From: Sphingopyxis panaciterrulae
GTDB lineage: Bacteria; Pseudomonadota; Alphaproteobacteria; Sphingomonadales; Sphingomonadaceae
Assembly (NCBI RefSeq): GCF_014199295.1
Contig: NZ_JACIJH010000001.1
Span: forward strand, 434,001 to 498,000
Length of the DNA: 64,000 nucleotides
Direction of reading: 5' to 3'
The notes beneath the pieces were generated by a model. That model was not told the DNA's origin. It made no database searches and worked only from the letters and a program-made list of their open reading frames with translations. Below, in pieces: positions 42,661-51,997 of this stretch. The translations under genes were made by a program, and so were the position numbers. Position 1 is the first letter of the stretch, and each line of letters starts with the position of its first letter.

Positions 42661-43446
42661 ATGAAGATCGATCTGAAAGGGAAAGTTGCCCTGGTGACCG
42701 GGGGCGGGCGCGGTATCGGCCGCGTCATTGCAACGCAGCTTGCGGAAAATGGCGCGCGCGTGACGATCGCCACGCGGACCGAAGCGAGCGGGCGCGAGGT
42801 TGCCGAAGAACTGCGCGCGAAGGGCGGCACGGTCGAACTGGTCGCGCTCGACCTGTCGACGCGCGCGGCGTGCGATACGGCGGTGCAGGCTGCGGTCGAC
42901 GCATTCGGCCGTCTCGACATCGTCGTCCACAACAGCGCGATCTTTCCCTTCACGCCGTTCGAGGCGCTGGGCGACGAGGAGTTCGACCGCGTTCTCAGGA
43001 CCAATCTCTACAGCTTCATGTGGCTCAGCCGCGCCGCGCTGCCGCATCTCAAGGCGAGCGGCGACGGGCGCATCGTCGGTATTTCGTCGCTGATCGGCAA
43101 CCACGCGTGGCTCGCCGGGCTCGACGCCTATGCCGCGTCGAAGGCCGGAATGAACGGGATCGCGCGGAGCCTCGCCATCGAATTCGCCAAATATGGCGCG
43201 ACGGTGAACGTGATCGAGCCCGGTCTCGTCATCGACGACCGCAGCCCGCGCATGGACGACAGGACGCGCGACCTGATCGTGCCGAACATTCCGATGAAGC
43301 GGGCCGGTCTGCCGAGCGATATCGCCAATGCGGTACTCTTCTTTTGCTCGCCGACGTCAGGGTTCGTCACGGGACAGGCGCTGATCGTCGACGGCGGCCA
43401 CAGACTGCCCGACATGTCGAGCTATGCGATGAGCTCGCGCCTGTGA
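42661..43446 (+). CDS. SDR-family oxidoreductase
   Basis: Classical SDR of 261 residues: TGGGRGIGR, a basic residue in IATRTEASG suggesting NADP, HNSA in place of NNAG, GISSLIGNH and AYAASKAGM. It begins with ATG at 42661 after GGGAG and ends with GTGA overlapping the start of the next SDR. It is one of four consecutive SDR genes (41708-44998) that differ from each other, so each probably acts on a different hydroxyl or ketone. Confidence 0.87.
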   Translation: MKIDLKGKVALVTGGGRGIGRVIATQLAENGARVTIATRTEASGREVAEELRAKGGTVELVALDLSTRAACDTAVQAAVDAFGRLDIVVHNSAIFPFTPFEALGDEEFDRVLRTNLYSFMWLSRAALPHLKASGDGRIVGISSLIGNHAWLAGLDAYAASKAGMNGIARSLAIEFAKYGATVNVIEPGLVIDDRSPRMDDRTRDLIVPNIPMKRAGLPSDIANAVLFFCSPTSGFVTGQALIVDGGHRLPDMSSYAMSSRL

Positions 43447-44183
43447 GCGGTTCGCTCGCGGGCAAGGCGGCGCTCGTCACCGGGGGGGCGGGCGGCATCG
43501 GCAGCGCGATCGTTCGCCGTTTCGCGGCCGAAGGCGCGCGGGTGCTCGCCGCCGACGTCGACGCCCCAGGACTCGACCGGCTCGCCGCCGATCTGCCGGG
43601 GGTACGGACATGCGTCGCCGACATCACGCGGGCCGATGGCGTCGCGGCCCTGTTCGCGGCGATGATCGAGGGTTTCGGCCGCATCGACATATTGGTGAAC
43701 AACGCGGGGATCGGGGGACCGCGCACGCAGCGGCTGCACGAGTTGGCGCTCGATGATTTCGACGCGGTGATGGCGGCGAACCTGCGCGCGCCGCTCGCGC
43801 TGACGCAGGCCGCGCTGCCGCTGATGATCGGGCAGGGCGGGGGTGCGATCGTCAACCTAGCCTCGCCGGCCGGCTTTCACGCCGTTCCGCGCGTCGGTCC
43901 CTACAGCATCTCAAAGGCCGGGATGGTCATGCTGACCAAGCAGACGGCCAGGGAATATGCGGCGGAGGGTATCCGCGCCAACGCCGTGGCGCCGGGCGTG
44001 ACGCGGACGCCGATCCTCGACGACCTGCCCGCGGCGCATCTCGATCAGATCGTCGCGGCGATCCCGCAGGGCCGCATCGCGCGGCCCGACGAGATCGCAT
44101 CGATGGTCGCCTATCTCGCCAGCGACGATGCGAGTTACGTCAACGGCTCGATCGTCATGGTCGACGGCGCGGCCGGTACCTGA
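43443..44183 (+). CDS. SDR-family oxidoreductase
   Basis: Classical SDR of 246 residues: TGGAGGIGSA, Asp in LAADVDAPG favouring NAD, NNAGIGGP, NLASPAGF and PYSISKAGM. The catalytic serine motif reads LASPAG, where threonine or serine commonly follows; function is probably kept. GTG at 43443 overlaps the previous stop (GTGA). It lies 11 bases before the fourth SDR. Confidence 0.87.
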   Translation: MSGSLAGKAALVTGGAGGIGSAIVRRFAAEGARVLAADVDAPGLDRLAADLPGVRTCVADITRADGVAALFAAMIEGFGRIDILVNNAGIGGPRTQRLHELALDDFDAVMAANLRAPLALTQAALPLMIGQGGGAIVNLASPAGFHAVPRVGPYSISKAGMVMLTKQTAREYAAEGIRANAVAPGVTRTPILDDLPAAHLDQIVAAIPQGRIARPDEIASMVAYLASDDASYVNGSIVMVDGAAGT

Positions 44184-44194
44184 AGGAAACGGAC

Positions 44195-44998
44195 ATGTTC
44201 TCACTCGAAGGCAAGGCGGTCGTGGTCACCGGTGGCGGGCGCGGTATCGGCCGCGGTATCGCGCGCGCCTGCGCCGCGGCGGGCGCGAATGTGGTGATTA
44301 CCGGCCGCACGCCGGGTCCGCTCGATGAAACGGCGGCCGAACTCGCAGGGCTCGGCGCCCAGCATCTGATCGTGCCCGGCGACATCATGGCGCCGTCCGG
44401 GATCGACGCGATCGTCGCGAAGGCGCAGGCCCGTTTCGGTGCGATCGACGGGTGGGTCAACAATGCCGGCAGCGCCCATCCGGACGATGTCGGGCCGATG
44501 CTCGACATCGACGAAGGACAATGGGATCGCGTCGTCGACCTCAATCTCAAATGGACGTTTTTCGCTATGCAGGCCGCGGCGCGGGCGATGGCGGCACGCG
44601 GCGGCAGCATCGTCAATCTTTCGTCGCGCAGCGGATCGCAGCCTTGCCCGCCGACCGCTCATTATGGTGCGGCCAAGGCCGGGGTCGACAGCCTGACCGC
44701 CACCGCCGCGGTCGAATGGGGCCACCTCGGCATCCGCGTCAACGCGATCGCGCCCGGCGTCGTGCTCACCGAGAATTCAAAGACGATGGCGGACCCCGGA
44801 CGGCGCAGGCGTCAGGTCGAGACGGTGCCGCTGCAGCGGCTCGGCGTCGTCGACGATGTCGGTCCGTTGGCCGTCTATCTGCTCTCCGACGAATCCGCCT
44901 GGGTGTCGGGCACGGTGATCCCGGTCAACGGCGGTAGCCGCATCCCGATCGGCCTGCTCACCTACCTCCACCACAAGAACAAGGATGTCGCGGTCTGA
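44195..44998 (+). CDS. SDR-family oxidoreductase
   Basis: Classical SDR of 267 residues: TGGGRGIGRGIA, TGRTPGPLDE (basic, NADP-like), NNAGSAHPDD, NLSSRSGSQ and HYGAAKAGV. The C-terminus continues about 20 residues beyond the usual end with IPIGLLTYLHHKNKDVAV, which could help oligomerisation or cover the active site. It is the last gene of the 38816 operon and is convergent with a kinase-like gene after 11 bases. Confidence 0.87.
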   Translation: MFSLEGKAVVVTGGGRGIGRGIARACAAAGANVVITGRTPGPLDETAAELAGLGAQHLIVPGDIMAPSGIDAIVAKAQARFGAIDGWVNNAGSAHPDDVGPMLDIDEGQWDRVVDLNLKWTFFAMQAAARAMAARGGSIVNLSSRSGSQPCPPTAHYGAAKAGVDSLTATAAVEWGHLGIRVNAIAPGVVLTENSKTMADPGRRRRQVETVPLQRLGVVDDVGPLAVYLLSDESAWVSGTVIPVNGGSRIPIGLLTYLHHKNKDVAV

Positions 44999-45009
44999 GC
45001 ACGGCGCCG

Positions 45010-46050
45010 TCAACCGGCCAGCAGGTCGCGGAGCAGCCGCACCGCCGGATTCGCTTCGCCCCATGCGTCGGTCGGCAGGCGCCCGGCCGCGATCGCCAGT
45101 GCCCGGGCGCGTTCGCTGATCAGCGCGAAGCGATAGCCGGCAAAGACGAGGTGCCATTCCATCGCCTCGGCCCTGCGGCCCGCCGCGGTTTCCCACAGCG
45201 CCAGCGTCGCGGCGGCATCGGGCAAGCCGTCGAGCCGCGGCACGTCGGCCGTCGCGCTGACCATGCGGTCATAGAAAAGCCACCAGCCAAGATCGCTCTC
45301 GCCGCCGCCGAGCGACGCGGTTTCCCAGTCGAGCAGCGCCGTGCAGCGCCCCTTTGCGAACAGCATGTTGCATGGCCGTGCGTCGCCCCAGGCCGGGCCG
45401 GGCACCACGCGCGCCGGACGATGATCCTCGATCCATCGGCGCGCCCTGTCATAGAGCGGCAATTGCGGCGTGTCGGCCCAGCGCCGATAGGCATCCCAGC
45501 GAGCCAGTTCCTGCGCGACGCCGTCGGTCGCCGGCGCCATGCCCGGGGCCGCGAGAAAGGCGAAGGGCGCGGGGTCGAGCCCGTGGAGGCGGGCCATCAG
45601 CGCGACCCCGTCCGCCCACATCGCCTCACGCTCGGCCGGTGCCGCGCGCGCGAGCGCCCCTTCGCGGTGATAGTCGTTCGGCGGCGCGACGCCCTCGGCC
45701 CGTTCCATCAGGAAAAAGGGCGCGCCAAGCGGCGCGGGGTCGGCTTCGAAGGCGACCGGTGCCGGTATCGGCAGGTCCGGCCGCGCCGCGAGCGCCTCGA
45801 TCACCCGATATTGGCGCCGTACCGATGGGTCCTGATACACCTGATGCCCGCGAGGCTCGATCCGCAGCACCCATTTTTCCAGCCGCCGATCCTCGCCGAC
45901 GCGCGCGTCGACCAGCCAGGTTTCGCTCGATGCGCCCCCTTCGGCGGCGACAATCGCGTCGAAGGCGACGCGATCCGGCCGATCGAGCCGCTCGCGCGCC
46001 CAGCCGGTCAGCCTTTCGCGAAGCACGTCGATGTCACGCGCCATGCTCAT
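45010..46050 (-). CDS. Aminoglycoside phosphotransferase-family protein, ACAD10-like kinase
   Basis: APH-fold protein of 346 residues. The catalytic loop is PAWGDARPCNMLF, followed by the metal-binding ALLDWETASLG, so both key aspartates are present. The FFLMERAEGV segment is the usual hinge. This subgroup resembles the kinase domain fused to acyl-CoA dehydrogenase in ACAD10/11, which phosphorylates 4-hydroxyacyl-CoAs. With three acyl-CoA dehydrogenase pairs nearby, a similar role is plausible but not shown. Start ATG 46050 lies only 32 bases from the divergent start at 46083. Confidence 0.82.
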   Translation of the reverse strand: MSMARDIDVLRERLTGWARERLDRPDRVAFDAIVAAEGGASSETWLVDARVGEDRRLEKWVLRIEPRGHQVYQDPSVRRQYRVIEALAARPDLPIPAPVAFEADPAPLGAPFFLMERAEGVAPPNDYHREGALARAAPAEREAMWADGVALMARLHGLDPAPFAFLAAPGMAPATDGVAQELARWDAYRRWADTPQLPLYDRARRWIEDHRPARVVPGPAWGDARPCNMLFAKGRCTALLDWETASLGGGESDLGWWLFYDRMVSATADVPRLDGLPDAAATLALWETAAGRRAEAMEWHLVFAGYRFALISERARALAIAAGRLPTDAWGEANPAVRLLRDLLAG

Positions 46051-46082
46051 GTCCTCGCTATATCCGTCCTGTGGAGATCCTG

Positions 46083-47030
46083 ATGCCTGTCTTTTCCGAA
46101 GCCGACGACCGGCCGCACCGTCCGGACGACGATTCGCTGTGGCAGGAAAGCAGCCTGTTCGTCTGGCACGACCGCGAGGCGGGCGTCGGCGGCTTCTGGC
46201 GGCTGGGGCAGGAACCGGTCGTGGGCGCCGTCAACAGTTGCTTCGGGGTCTTCACCCACGACGGCCTTCGCTTTCGCTCGAACGTCACCGGCGCGCCGCT
46301 CGCTCCCGCCGACCGCGGCGAGGCGCATATGGGCTGGGGTCCGCATTTGCGTGTCCTGTTCGACGGCGGCGCGCATATCGCCGCCGATTTTCCCGACTGC
46401 GCCGCGGACCTCCACTTCGCCGACTTCCATCCGCGCTTCGACTATCATGCCATCGCCATGCCGGGACGAAAGCTGGCCGGCGCTGCGCATCATTTCGAGG
46501 TGTCGGGGCGCATGACGGGCCGGATTCGCATCGGCGCGCGCGAACTGACGATTGAGGCGCTCGGCTATCGCGACCGTTCGTGGGTGCGCCGCGACTGGTC
46601 GACCAGCCGGGGGACGCGCTGGTGGCCCTGCGTCTTCGGCCCCGATCTCACCACGCACATCATCCACCTCGTCCACGACGGCCGCATCCTGAAGGTCGGC
46701 TATGTCTGGCGCGACGGCGAAACGATCGCGATCGTCGATAGCGATGTCGTCGTCGAACTCGAATCGGACGCGCTGACCCCGCGTGCGGGACGCGGCGTGC
46801 TGCATCTCGCCAACGGTGACACGCTGGAGATCGCATGCGACCGCAGCGACGCGATCCTGATGCACGTCCGCGGATACACGGCGGTGGAAACGATCGGCAC
46901 GGCGCGCATGGGCGACCGCGTCGGCCTGTCGAACCTCGAAGTCAGCAGCAACGCCGGCGGCGGCTCGGCGCTGCCGCTGTGCACGCTCGGCTCGAACGCG
47001 ACCGACGGCCTCAGCCGCCGCCCGGCCTGA
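46083..47030 (+). CDS. Unknown protein, lipocalin/AttH-like fold possible
   Basis: A 315-residue protein I cannot assign. The N-terminal half is rich in aromatic strands (SLFVWHDREAGVGGFWRLGQ, FRSNVTGAP), and a central motif reads YRDRSWVRRDWSTSRGTRWW. Such a split beta-barrel with a conserved RDRSWG-like turn is seen in AttH/CrtC-like hydratase and lipid-binding proteins. No signal peptide is visible. ATG at 46083 has GGAG seven bases upstream; GTG at 46071 is an alternative. It is divergent from the kinase-like gene and convergent with the dioxygenase gene. Confidence 0.65.
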   Translation: MPVFSEADDRPHRPDDDSLWQESSLFVWHDREAGVGGFWRLGQEPVVGAVNSCFGVFTHDGLRFRSNVTGAPLAPADRGEAHMGWGPHLRVLFDGGAHIAADFPDCAADLHFADFHPRFDYHAIAMPGRKLAGAAHHFEVSGRMTGRIRIGARELTIEALGYRDRSWVRRDWSTSRGTRWWPCVFGPDLTTHIIHLVHDGRILKVGYVWRDGETIAIVDSDVVVELESDALTPRAGRGVLHLANGDTLEIACDRSDAILMHVRGYTAVETIGTARMGDRVGLSNLEVSSNAGGGSALPLCTLGSNATDGLSRRPA

Positions 47031-47041
47031 TCCGTGCCGGG

Positions 47042-48025
47042 TCAGTTCTCCGACGCCCGGCGCAGCGTTTCGGCATGGTCGCCGTCGAACACGACGACGA
47101 TACGCTTTCCCGGCGCCGCGCTCGGAACATAGTCGGCGCGCTTCTGGCGCACTCCCGGATGCTCGATCCGGATGAAGGTGTCGTCGTCGACCCTGAAGCG
47201 CCGTTCGGCGCCGTCGGTGGTGCGGACGCGGATGCTGTCGGTGTCCGCCGCGACGATGTCGGCGAGCAGGACGCGCGGGTCGGCGGCCGACTGGACCCGC
47301 GTGTCGATCGTCACGCGGCAGCGGTTCGATGTGTTGGGCATGCTCGCGTGCGGCGTGCAGGGGTTCAGGATCAGCACGTCGCCCGGATGATAGTCGGTGG
47401 TCGCCCAACTGTCGTCGGGGATCACCCCTTCGGGGATCGAACTCGGCGTCTTGGCGAGATTGTGGAAAAATCCCCGGTTGCACTGGCGCACCGCGAGCAT
47501 CAGTCCGCCGACCTCGCGCTCGCAATCGGTGAGCGGAGTCCACACCGGCTTGTAGTTGCGGATGCCAGGGCTGAAGAAGCCGTCCTGATGCACGCCGGTG
47601 ATCGAGCCGCCGGGCGGATAGGCGCGATACTGGACGATCGGTATGATGCACGCCGGTTCGCCGAGGATTTTCTCCATCAGCTTCATGTTCGCCGGATTCT
47701 CGATCAATCGCCGCGCGATGCCGGAAAATTCGGGGCTTTCTTCCATGCCGCCGGGCGAAGGCGTGCCGGTCCACACCGGTTCGGTCGCGCCGGGTTCGAT
47801 CAGTCCGTGGCGTTCCATCACCGCGAACATCGCCTTGCGCGCCTCCTCGACCGACCCGGCGTCGAGCACGTCGCGCAGCAGGATATAGCCCTCGTCGTCG
47901 TGAAAGCGCATCAGCGCCGCGTGATCGTCCAGCAGATGATTGCAGGATTCGAGTTCCCGGACCGGTTTGACGCTCAGCACGTCGAGGTCCCTCGCATCGG
48001 GCATGAAGATCGATTCCACGGCCAT
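47042..48025 (-). CDS. Phytanoyl-CoA dioxygenase-family protein
   Basis: Non-heme Fe(II)/2-oxoglutarate oxygenase of 327 residues. The facial triad is His146-x-Asp148 in GVHQDGFF and His226 in CTPHASMP; an arginine in NTSNRCRVTI (about 235-237) would bind 2-oxoglutarate. Family members alpha-hydroxylate branched acyl-CoAs or free small molecules. ATG at 48025 has AAGGAC upstream; the ORF extends further upstream only as promoter DNA. It is divergent from the AraC-type regulator and is probably its target. Confidence 0.85.
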   Translation of the reverse strand: MAVESIFMPDARDLDVLSVKPVRELESCNHLLDDHAALMRFHDDEGYILLRDVLDAGSVEEARKAMFAVMERHGLIEPGATEPVWTGTPSPGGMEESPEFSGIARRLIENPANMKLMEKILGEPACIIPIVQYRAYPPGGSITGVHQDGFFSPGIRNYKPVWTPLTDCEREVGGLMLAVRQCNRGFFHNLAKTPSSIPEGVIPDDSWATTDYHPGDVLILNPCTPHASMPNTSNRCRVTIDTRVQSAADPRVLLADIVAADTDSIRVRTTDGAERRFRVDDDTFIRIEHPGVRQKRADYVPSAAPGKRIVVVFDGDHAETLRRASEN

Positions 48026-48164
48026 GTCCTTGTCCTTTCCCGTCCTTCCGCCGGTTCTGATCGCGTGTCGCGGCCCGGTCGTCGCGGCCATCCTGCGCCC
48101 CGCCGCTCCTCGACAACAAGGGGCTTTTTTGACATAATAGAGAGGTAAAATTCCGGGGCCCGCC

Positions 48165-49160
48165 ATGACCTTCCTTGCCGCCGTCGTTACCTCGCCCAGC
48201 TATGTCGCGCCGCTCGGAGCGATGATCGACGCCCACGCGCGGCTTGGTGAGGTGTTCGCGACCAATCCCGCGCTCGGCGATTATGCGCGAATGCAGACCG
48301 CGCTACGGCTGTTCGCTGCCGCGGGCGACCGGATCGAACTGGTCGGTGGCCGGCGGATCGAGCCCGACGCCCAGCTCGCCGACGCCGAATCCCCGCGTCT
48401 CGTTTTCCTGCCCTCGTTCCAGCTTACCGACCCCGATGCGTTCGGTGCGCGCGTGCCCGCCTTCGCGGCGTTTCACGCCTGGCTGCGTGCACGGAGCGGC
48501 GAAGGGGTGGAGATCGGGGCTTGCGGAGCGAGCGTCCTGCACCTTGCCGCCGCCGGGTTGCTGGACGGGCGACCCTGCGCCGCCGGTCCGCGGCTGGTCG
48601 GTCCGCTGCGGCGCCTGTTTCCGCGGGTGCAGGTCGATACCGACAATGTCATCCGCCGGGCCGGCCATCTCTGGACATGCAGCCGCGATGCGGAAAGCGC
48701 GGCGTTGATCGCGCGGATGTTCGCCGAGGCCTTTTCGCTGACCCTCGGACGCAGCCTTGCCGCACGCGAGCCGCCGGGACCGCAGGCGGGGCCGCTCGCG
48801 GCCGCAACCGATCCCTTCGTCGCGCGGGCGCAGCTCTGGATTCGCGATCGCTTCACGCAGCGCTTCCGCATCGCCGATCTCGCGCGCGATCTCGGTGTCA
48901 GCCATCAATCGCTGATCCGCCGCTTTCGCGCCGCGGGATCGAGCGGACCGCGCGAGTTCGTGCAGCGCACGCGCGTCGATGCCGCCATGTCGATGCTGGC
49001 CGAAACCCGCCGCTCGGTGACCGAGATCGCCCAGCTTGTCGGCTATGCCGACGTCCCGTCGTTTCGCCGCGTCTTCGTCGCGACGACGGGGGTGTCGCCG
49101 AACGCCTGGCGGTCGCGGCACCGCGCGAACCGGAGCGATCGGGATGCTTCAGGATGCTGA
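48165..49160 (+). CDS. AraC-family regulator with DJ-1/PfpI-like N-terminal domain (GlxA-like)
   Basis: Regulator of 331 residues. The N-terminal half (about 1-180) has a class I glutamine-amidotransferase/DJ-1-like fold, with the elbow GACGASVLHLAAAGLLDGRP. The C-terminal half (about 225-315) has two helix-turn-helix motifs, IADLARDLGVSHQSLIRRF and VTEIAQLVGYADVPSFRRVF. GlxA-type proteins activate nearby catabolic genes in response to small ligands. The first gene on the other strand is the phytanoyl-CoA dioxygenase, 139 bases away. TTGACA at 48129-48134 could be a promoter element. Confidence 0.85.
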   Translation: MTFLAAVVTSPSYVAPLGAMIDAHARLGEVFATNPALGDYARMQTALRLFAAAGDRIELVGGRRIEPDAQLADAESPRLVFLPSFQLTDPDAFGARVPAFAAFHAWLRARSGEGVEIGACGASVLHLAAAGLLDGRPCAAGPRLVGPLRRLFPRVQVDTDNVIRRAGHLWTCSRDAESAALIARMFAEAFSLTLGRSLAAREPPGPQAGPLAAATDPFVARAQLWIRDRFTQRFRIADLARDLGVSHQSLIRRFRAAGSSGPREFVQRTRVDAAMSMLAETRRSVTEIAQLVGYADVPSFRRVFVATTGVSPNAWRSRHRANRSDRDASGC

Positions 49161-49489
49161 AGCGGCGTGATCGCGTCTGGCGAGACCCCGGATCGATTTT
49201 TTGCACCGTGCTGCAACGCAACAATACGGGGCGACGGGCGTCATGATCGTGGGCGCACTGCTTTTTGGACATGCACCGGTGGTTATGGCGGTTATGGCGG
49301 GCAATCCTGCGATAGTCGCCTGAAGCGGCGTCCTCTGTCCTTCGTGTCAGGCTGGAAAGGCCGGTCGACGCTGGCAGGAATTCGTTTAATTATATTGACG
49401 ATTAATATGTTTCTTCATAGCCTCGCTTCCCGAGATGAAGGGTTCCGCATGAAGCGGACCACGCCCCACGCTGGAGGGAGGAAGTCTAG
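49161..49489. other. 329-bp leader region of the TonB-dependent receptor gene
   Basis: No gene is supported; a 108-residue frame crosses it but shows no protein-like pattern. It holds an inverted repeat TTGCA-N6-TGCAA at 49201-49216, a 9-bp tandem repeat (GGTTATGGC twice, about 49271-49289), and an AT-rich segment at 49385-49412. In the latter TTGACG (49395-49400) could be a -35 box. TTAAT/ATTAA arms flank it. GGAGGGAGG precedes the start at 49490. Confidence 0.6.
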
Positions 49490-51913
49490 ATGAAGAGATT
49501 TGTTCGTACGTCGTTGGCGCTCGGCACGATGCTGATGACCGGCTACGCGGTCCCCGTATTTGCACAGGCTGCGCCGCCACCAGCCGATGAAGCGGAGCAT
49601 ACCGATCGCGGCGGCATTCAGGAAATCGTCGTCGTCGCGCGAAAAACCGAGGAAAGCCTGCAGACGGTTCCGGTCGCGGTCAGCGCCTATTCGGGCGCCA
49701 TGCTTGAGAAACAGTCGATCGTTAACATCACCCAACTCCAGACCACCACTCCGAATCTCAACTTCTCGAGCGCTGTCGCGCAGCCGGGGTCGGCTACCGT
49801 CTTCATCCGCGGGCAGGGCTCCTCGGATGGCCTGATCGCGATCGACCAGGCGGTCGGCATCTATCTCGATGGTGTTTATTCGGCGCGCTCGACGGGTGGC
49901 GCGTTCGACATGGTCGACGTCCAGCGCGTCGAGGTGCTGCGCGGCCCGCAGGGCACATTGTTCGGGCGCAACACCACCGGCGGCGCGGTCAACATCATCG
50001 CCAACCAGCCCTCGACCGATGGGTTCGATGCGATGGCGCGCTTCGACTATGGCAATTACGACACCTTCCTTGCGCGCGGTATGATCAACGTCCCGATGGG
50101 CGACGCGCTCGCCGCGCGCGTTGCCTATCAGCATCGCGAACATGGCTCCTATGGTCGCAATCTGTCGCTTGATCGCGGGCTGGGCGATGCCAATTCGGAT
50201 TTCGTCCGCGTGAGTTTCAAGCTGGAGCCGCCGGGCTCGCGCTTCAAGGCATTTCTGTCGGCCGATTTCACCAAATTCAGCAATCTCGGTGAGCTCGTTG
50301 GCCTCAAGTCGGTCACGCTCGGCGGGCCGACTTCGCCGCAGCAATTGCTCGTCGGCCTGTGCAATGGCACGGCGCCGGTGCCGGCGCTTAACGCCCTGCA
50401 GCCCTTCTGTCCCGCGGTTGCCCGCGGTCCGCTACAGGACTATGTTTATGGCCAGAATGGCAACGATAATATCTATGCCGTTTATCAGAATACGCCGGCC
50501 TATGGTAAATCGCGCACCCATGGCGCGTCGGGTGTTCTCGAATATGAATTCTCGGATGCCGCGGTCCTGAAGAGCACGACCGCGTGGCGCGGCGTCTATA
50601 TGAACTCGCTCAGCGACAACGACGGAACGCCCTATCTGTTCACCGGCGGGCTCGCGCCCTTTGCAGGCAACGTCATCGACCAGGATCAGTTTAGCCAGGA
50701 AATCCAGCTCTCGGGTACGCTCGATCGGTTGCAGTATATTCTTGGCGGCTTCTACTTCGTGGAAAACGGCACCGACCGGTCGCGTTCGGCAAGCCTGTTC
50801 CCGCTCAGCCCCGGGATCGGTGTGGTCGATGGAACGGTCCGCAATCAAAGCCTCGCCGGCTTTAGCCAACTGATCTATGAAATCGTCGACGGCGTCCGCA
50901 TCACCGGCGGCCTGCGCTATACCGAGGACAAGCGCAGGCTCGTCTCGCGCAATCGCGACATCAACTACTTCACGAACGTCGTGACCTCGTCGATCCCGGA
51001 CTTCCTCGATGGCGACGTCAGCGATCCGTTCCGCGCAACGTTCAACCGGACCTATAACTATTGGTCCTATCTGGTCAGCGCCGACTGGCAAGCGACGCCT
51101 GACGTCTTCTTTTACGCCAAGACGAGCCGGTCACAGCGCTCGGGCGGCTTCAACACCCGCGCGGTCGCTGGCGGAAATCCACCCGTGAGCTTCGCGCCGG
51201 AAGAGGTCACCGACTATGAAGTTGGCGCCAAGGTCGACTTGTTCGATCGTCATGTCCGCATCAACCTGGCGGCGTTCAATTCAGACGTGAAGAATGTGCA
51301 GCGCAACTTGATCGGGGTCGCGGGCACGCGGCTCATCTCAGGAGTTGCCAACGCAGCGAGTGCGCGTATCCGCGGCCTCGAGGCGGAGCTTACCGTGATT
51401 CCTGTCGACGGGCTGACGCTGGGCGCGAACTTCGGTCTCACCGACCCGAAGTATAAGCGCTTCATCAACATCCTCGACAATACCGACTGGAGCGACGCGG
51501 CTTTTCCTTACACGCCCAAATATACGTTCGGCGTGACTGGGGACTATGAGAGGGACATTGTAAACGCCGGGACGTTGCGGTTGCGCGCCGACTACGGCTG
51601 GCGCTCAAAGCAATATGCTGCGCCTATGCAACTCCCCGCGGCCGCGCGCGTCGGGCTCACGCCCGAACAGATCGCCGCCGGGAATCAGGCGCTTCAGGAT
51701 ACGTCGAAGATCTCGAGCTATGGCATCCTCAACGCGCGCATCGCCTTCGAACTGGCAGAGCCCGATCTCGAATTCGCGGTCTACGCTACCAACATCACCA
51801 AGGAAAAATATTTCACGCGATTGTTATCGCTGGAAAACACGCCTTTCGGACTCACCTCCTACACGCCGGGCGATCCCCGGACCTATGGCGTGTCCGTGAC
51901 CTGGCGTTATTGA
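49490..51913 (+). CDS. TonB-dependent outer-membrane receptor
   Basis: Outer-membrane transporter of 807 residues. A signal peptide ends at about residue 26 (VPVFAQA), the TonB-box-like region IQEIVVVARK follows, then the plug domain (TVPVAVSAYSGAML to GGAVNIIANQP, about 55-175) and a 22-strand barrel ending with a C-terminal aromatic residue (SVTWRY). The plug type resembles receptors found beside sphingomonad catabolic genes that take up hydrophobic substrates rather than siderophores. It is a single gene with a strong terminator downstream. Its substrate may be the compound degraded by the upstream cluster. Confidence 0.92.
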   Translation: MKRFVRTSLALGTMLMTGYAVPVFAQAAPPPADEAEHTDRGGIQEIVVVARKTEESLQTVPVAVSAYSGAMLEKQSIVNITQLQTTTPNLNFSSAVAQPGSATVFIRGQGSSDGLIAIDQAVGIYLDGVYSARSTGGAFDMVDVQRVEVLRGPQGTLFGRNTTGGAVNIIANQPSTDGFDAMARFDYGNYDTFLARGMINVPMGDALAARVAYQHREHGSYGRNLSLDRGLGDANSDFVRVSFKLEPPGSRFKAFLSADFTKFSNLGELVGLKSVTLGGPTSPQQLLVGLCNGTAPVPALNALQPFCPAVARGPLQDYVYGQNGNDNIYAVYQNTPAYGKSRTHGASGVLEYEFSDAAVLKSTTAWRGVYMNSLSDNDGTPYLFTGGLAPFAGNVIDQDQFSQEIQLSGTLDRLQYILGGFYFVENGTDRSRSASLFPLSPGIGVVDGTVRNQSLAGFSQLIYEIVDGVRITGGLRYTEDKRRLVSRNRDINYFTNVVTSSIPDFLDGDVSDPFRATFNRTYNYWSYLVSADWQATPDVFFYAKTSRSQRSGGFNTRAVAGGNPPVSFAPEEVTDYEVGAKVDLFDRHVRINLAAFNSDVKNVQRNLIGVAGTRLISGVANAASARIRGLEAELTVIPVDGLTLGANFGLTDPKYKRFINILDNTDWSDAAFPYTPKYTFGVTGDYERDIVNAGTLRLRADYGWRSKQYAAPMQLPAAARVGLTPEQIAAGNQALQDTSKISSYGILNARIAFELAEPDLEFAVYATNITKEKYFTRLLSLENTPFGLTSYTPGDPRTYGVSVTWRY

Positions 51914-51963
51914 ACCGACCTCCTCCTAGCTTCGATATCGGGCATTTGATCGAAGCCAACTCT

Positions 51964-51997
51964 GGGCCGGAGGCAGCATTTGCCTCCGGCCCATTTT
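51964..51997 (+). terminator. Intrinsic terminator after the TonB receptor gene
   Basis: A perfect 12-bp stem GGGCCGGAGGCA/TGCCTCCGGCCC with loop GCATT is followed by ATTTT. It lies 50 bases after the receptor stop. Confidence 0.85.

Noticed and set aside
49167-49493. 108-residue frame before the TonB receptor
   Set aside because: No domain or codon pattern supports it; it covers a promoter-like AT-rich region.
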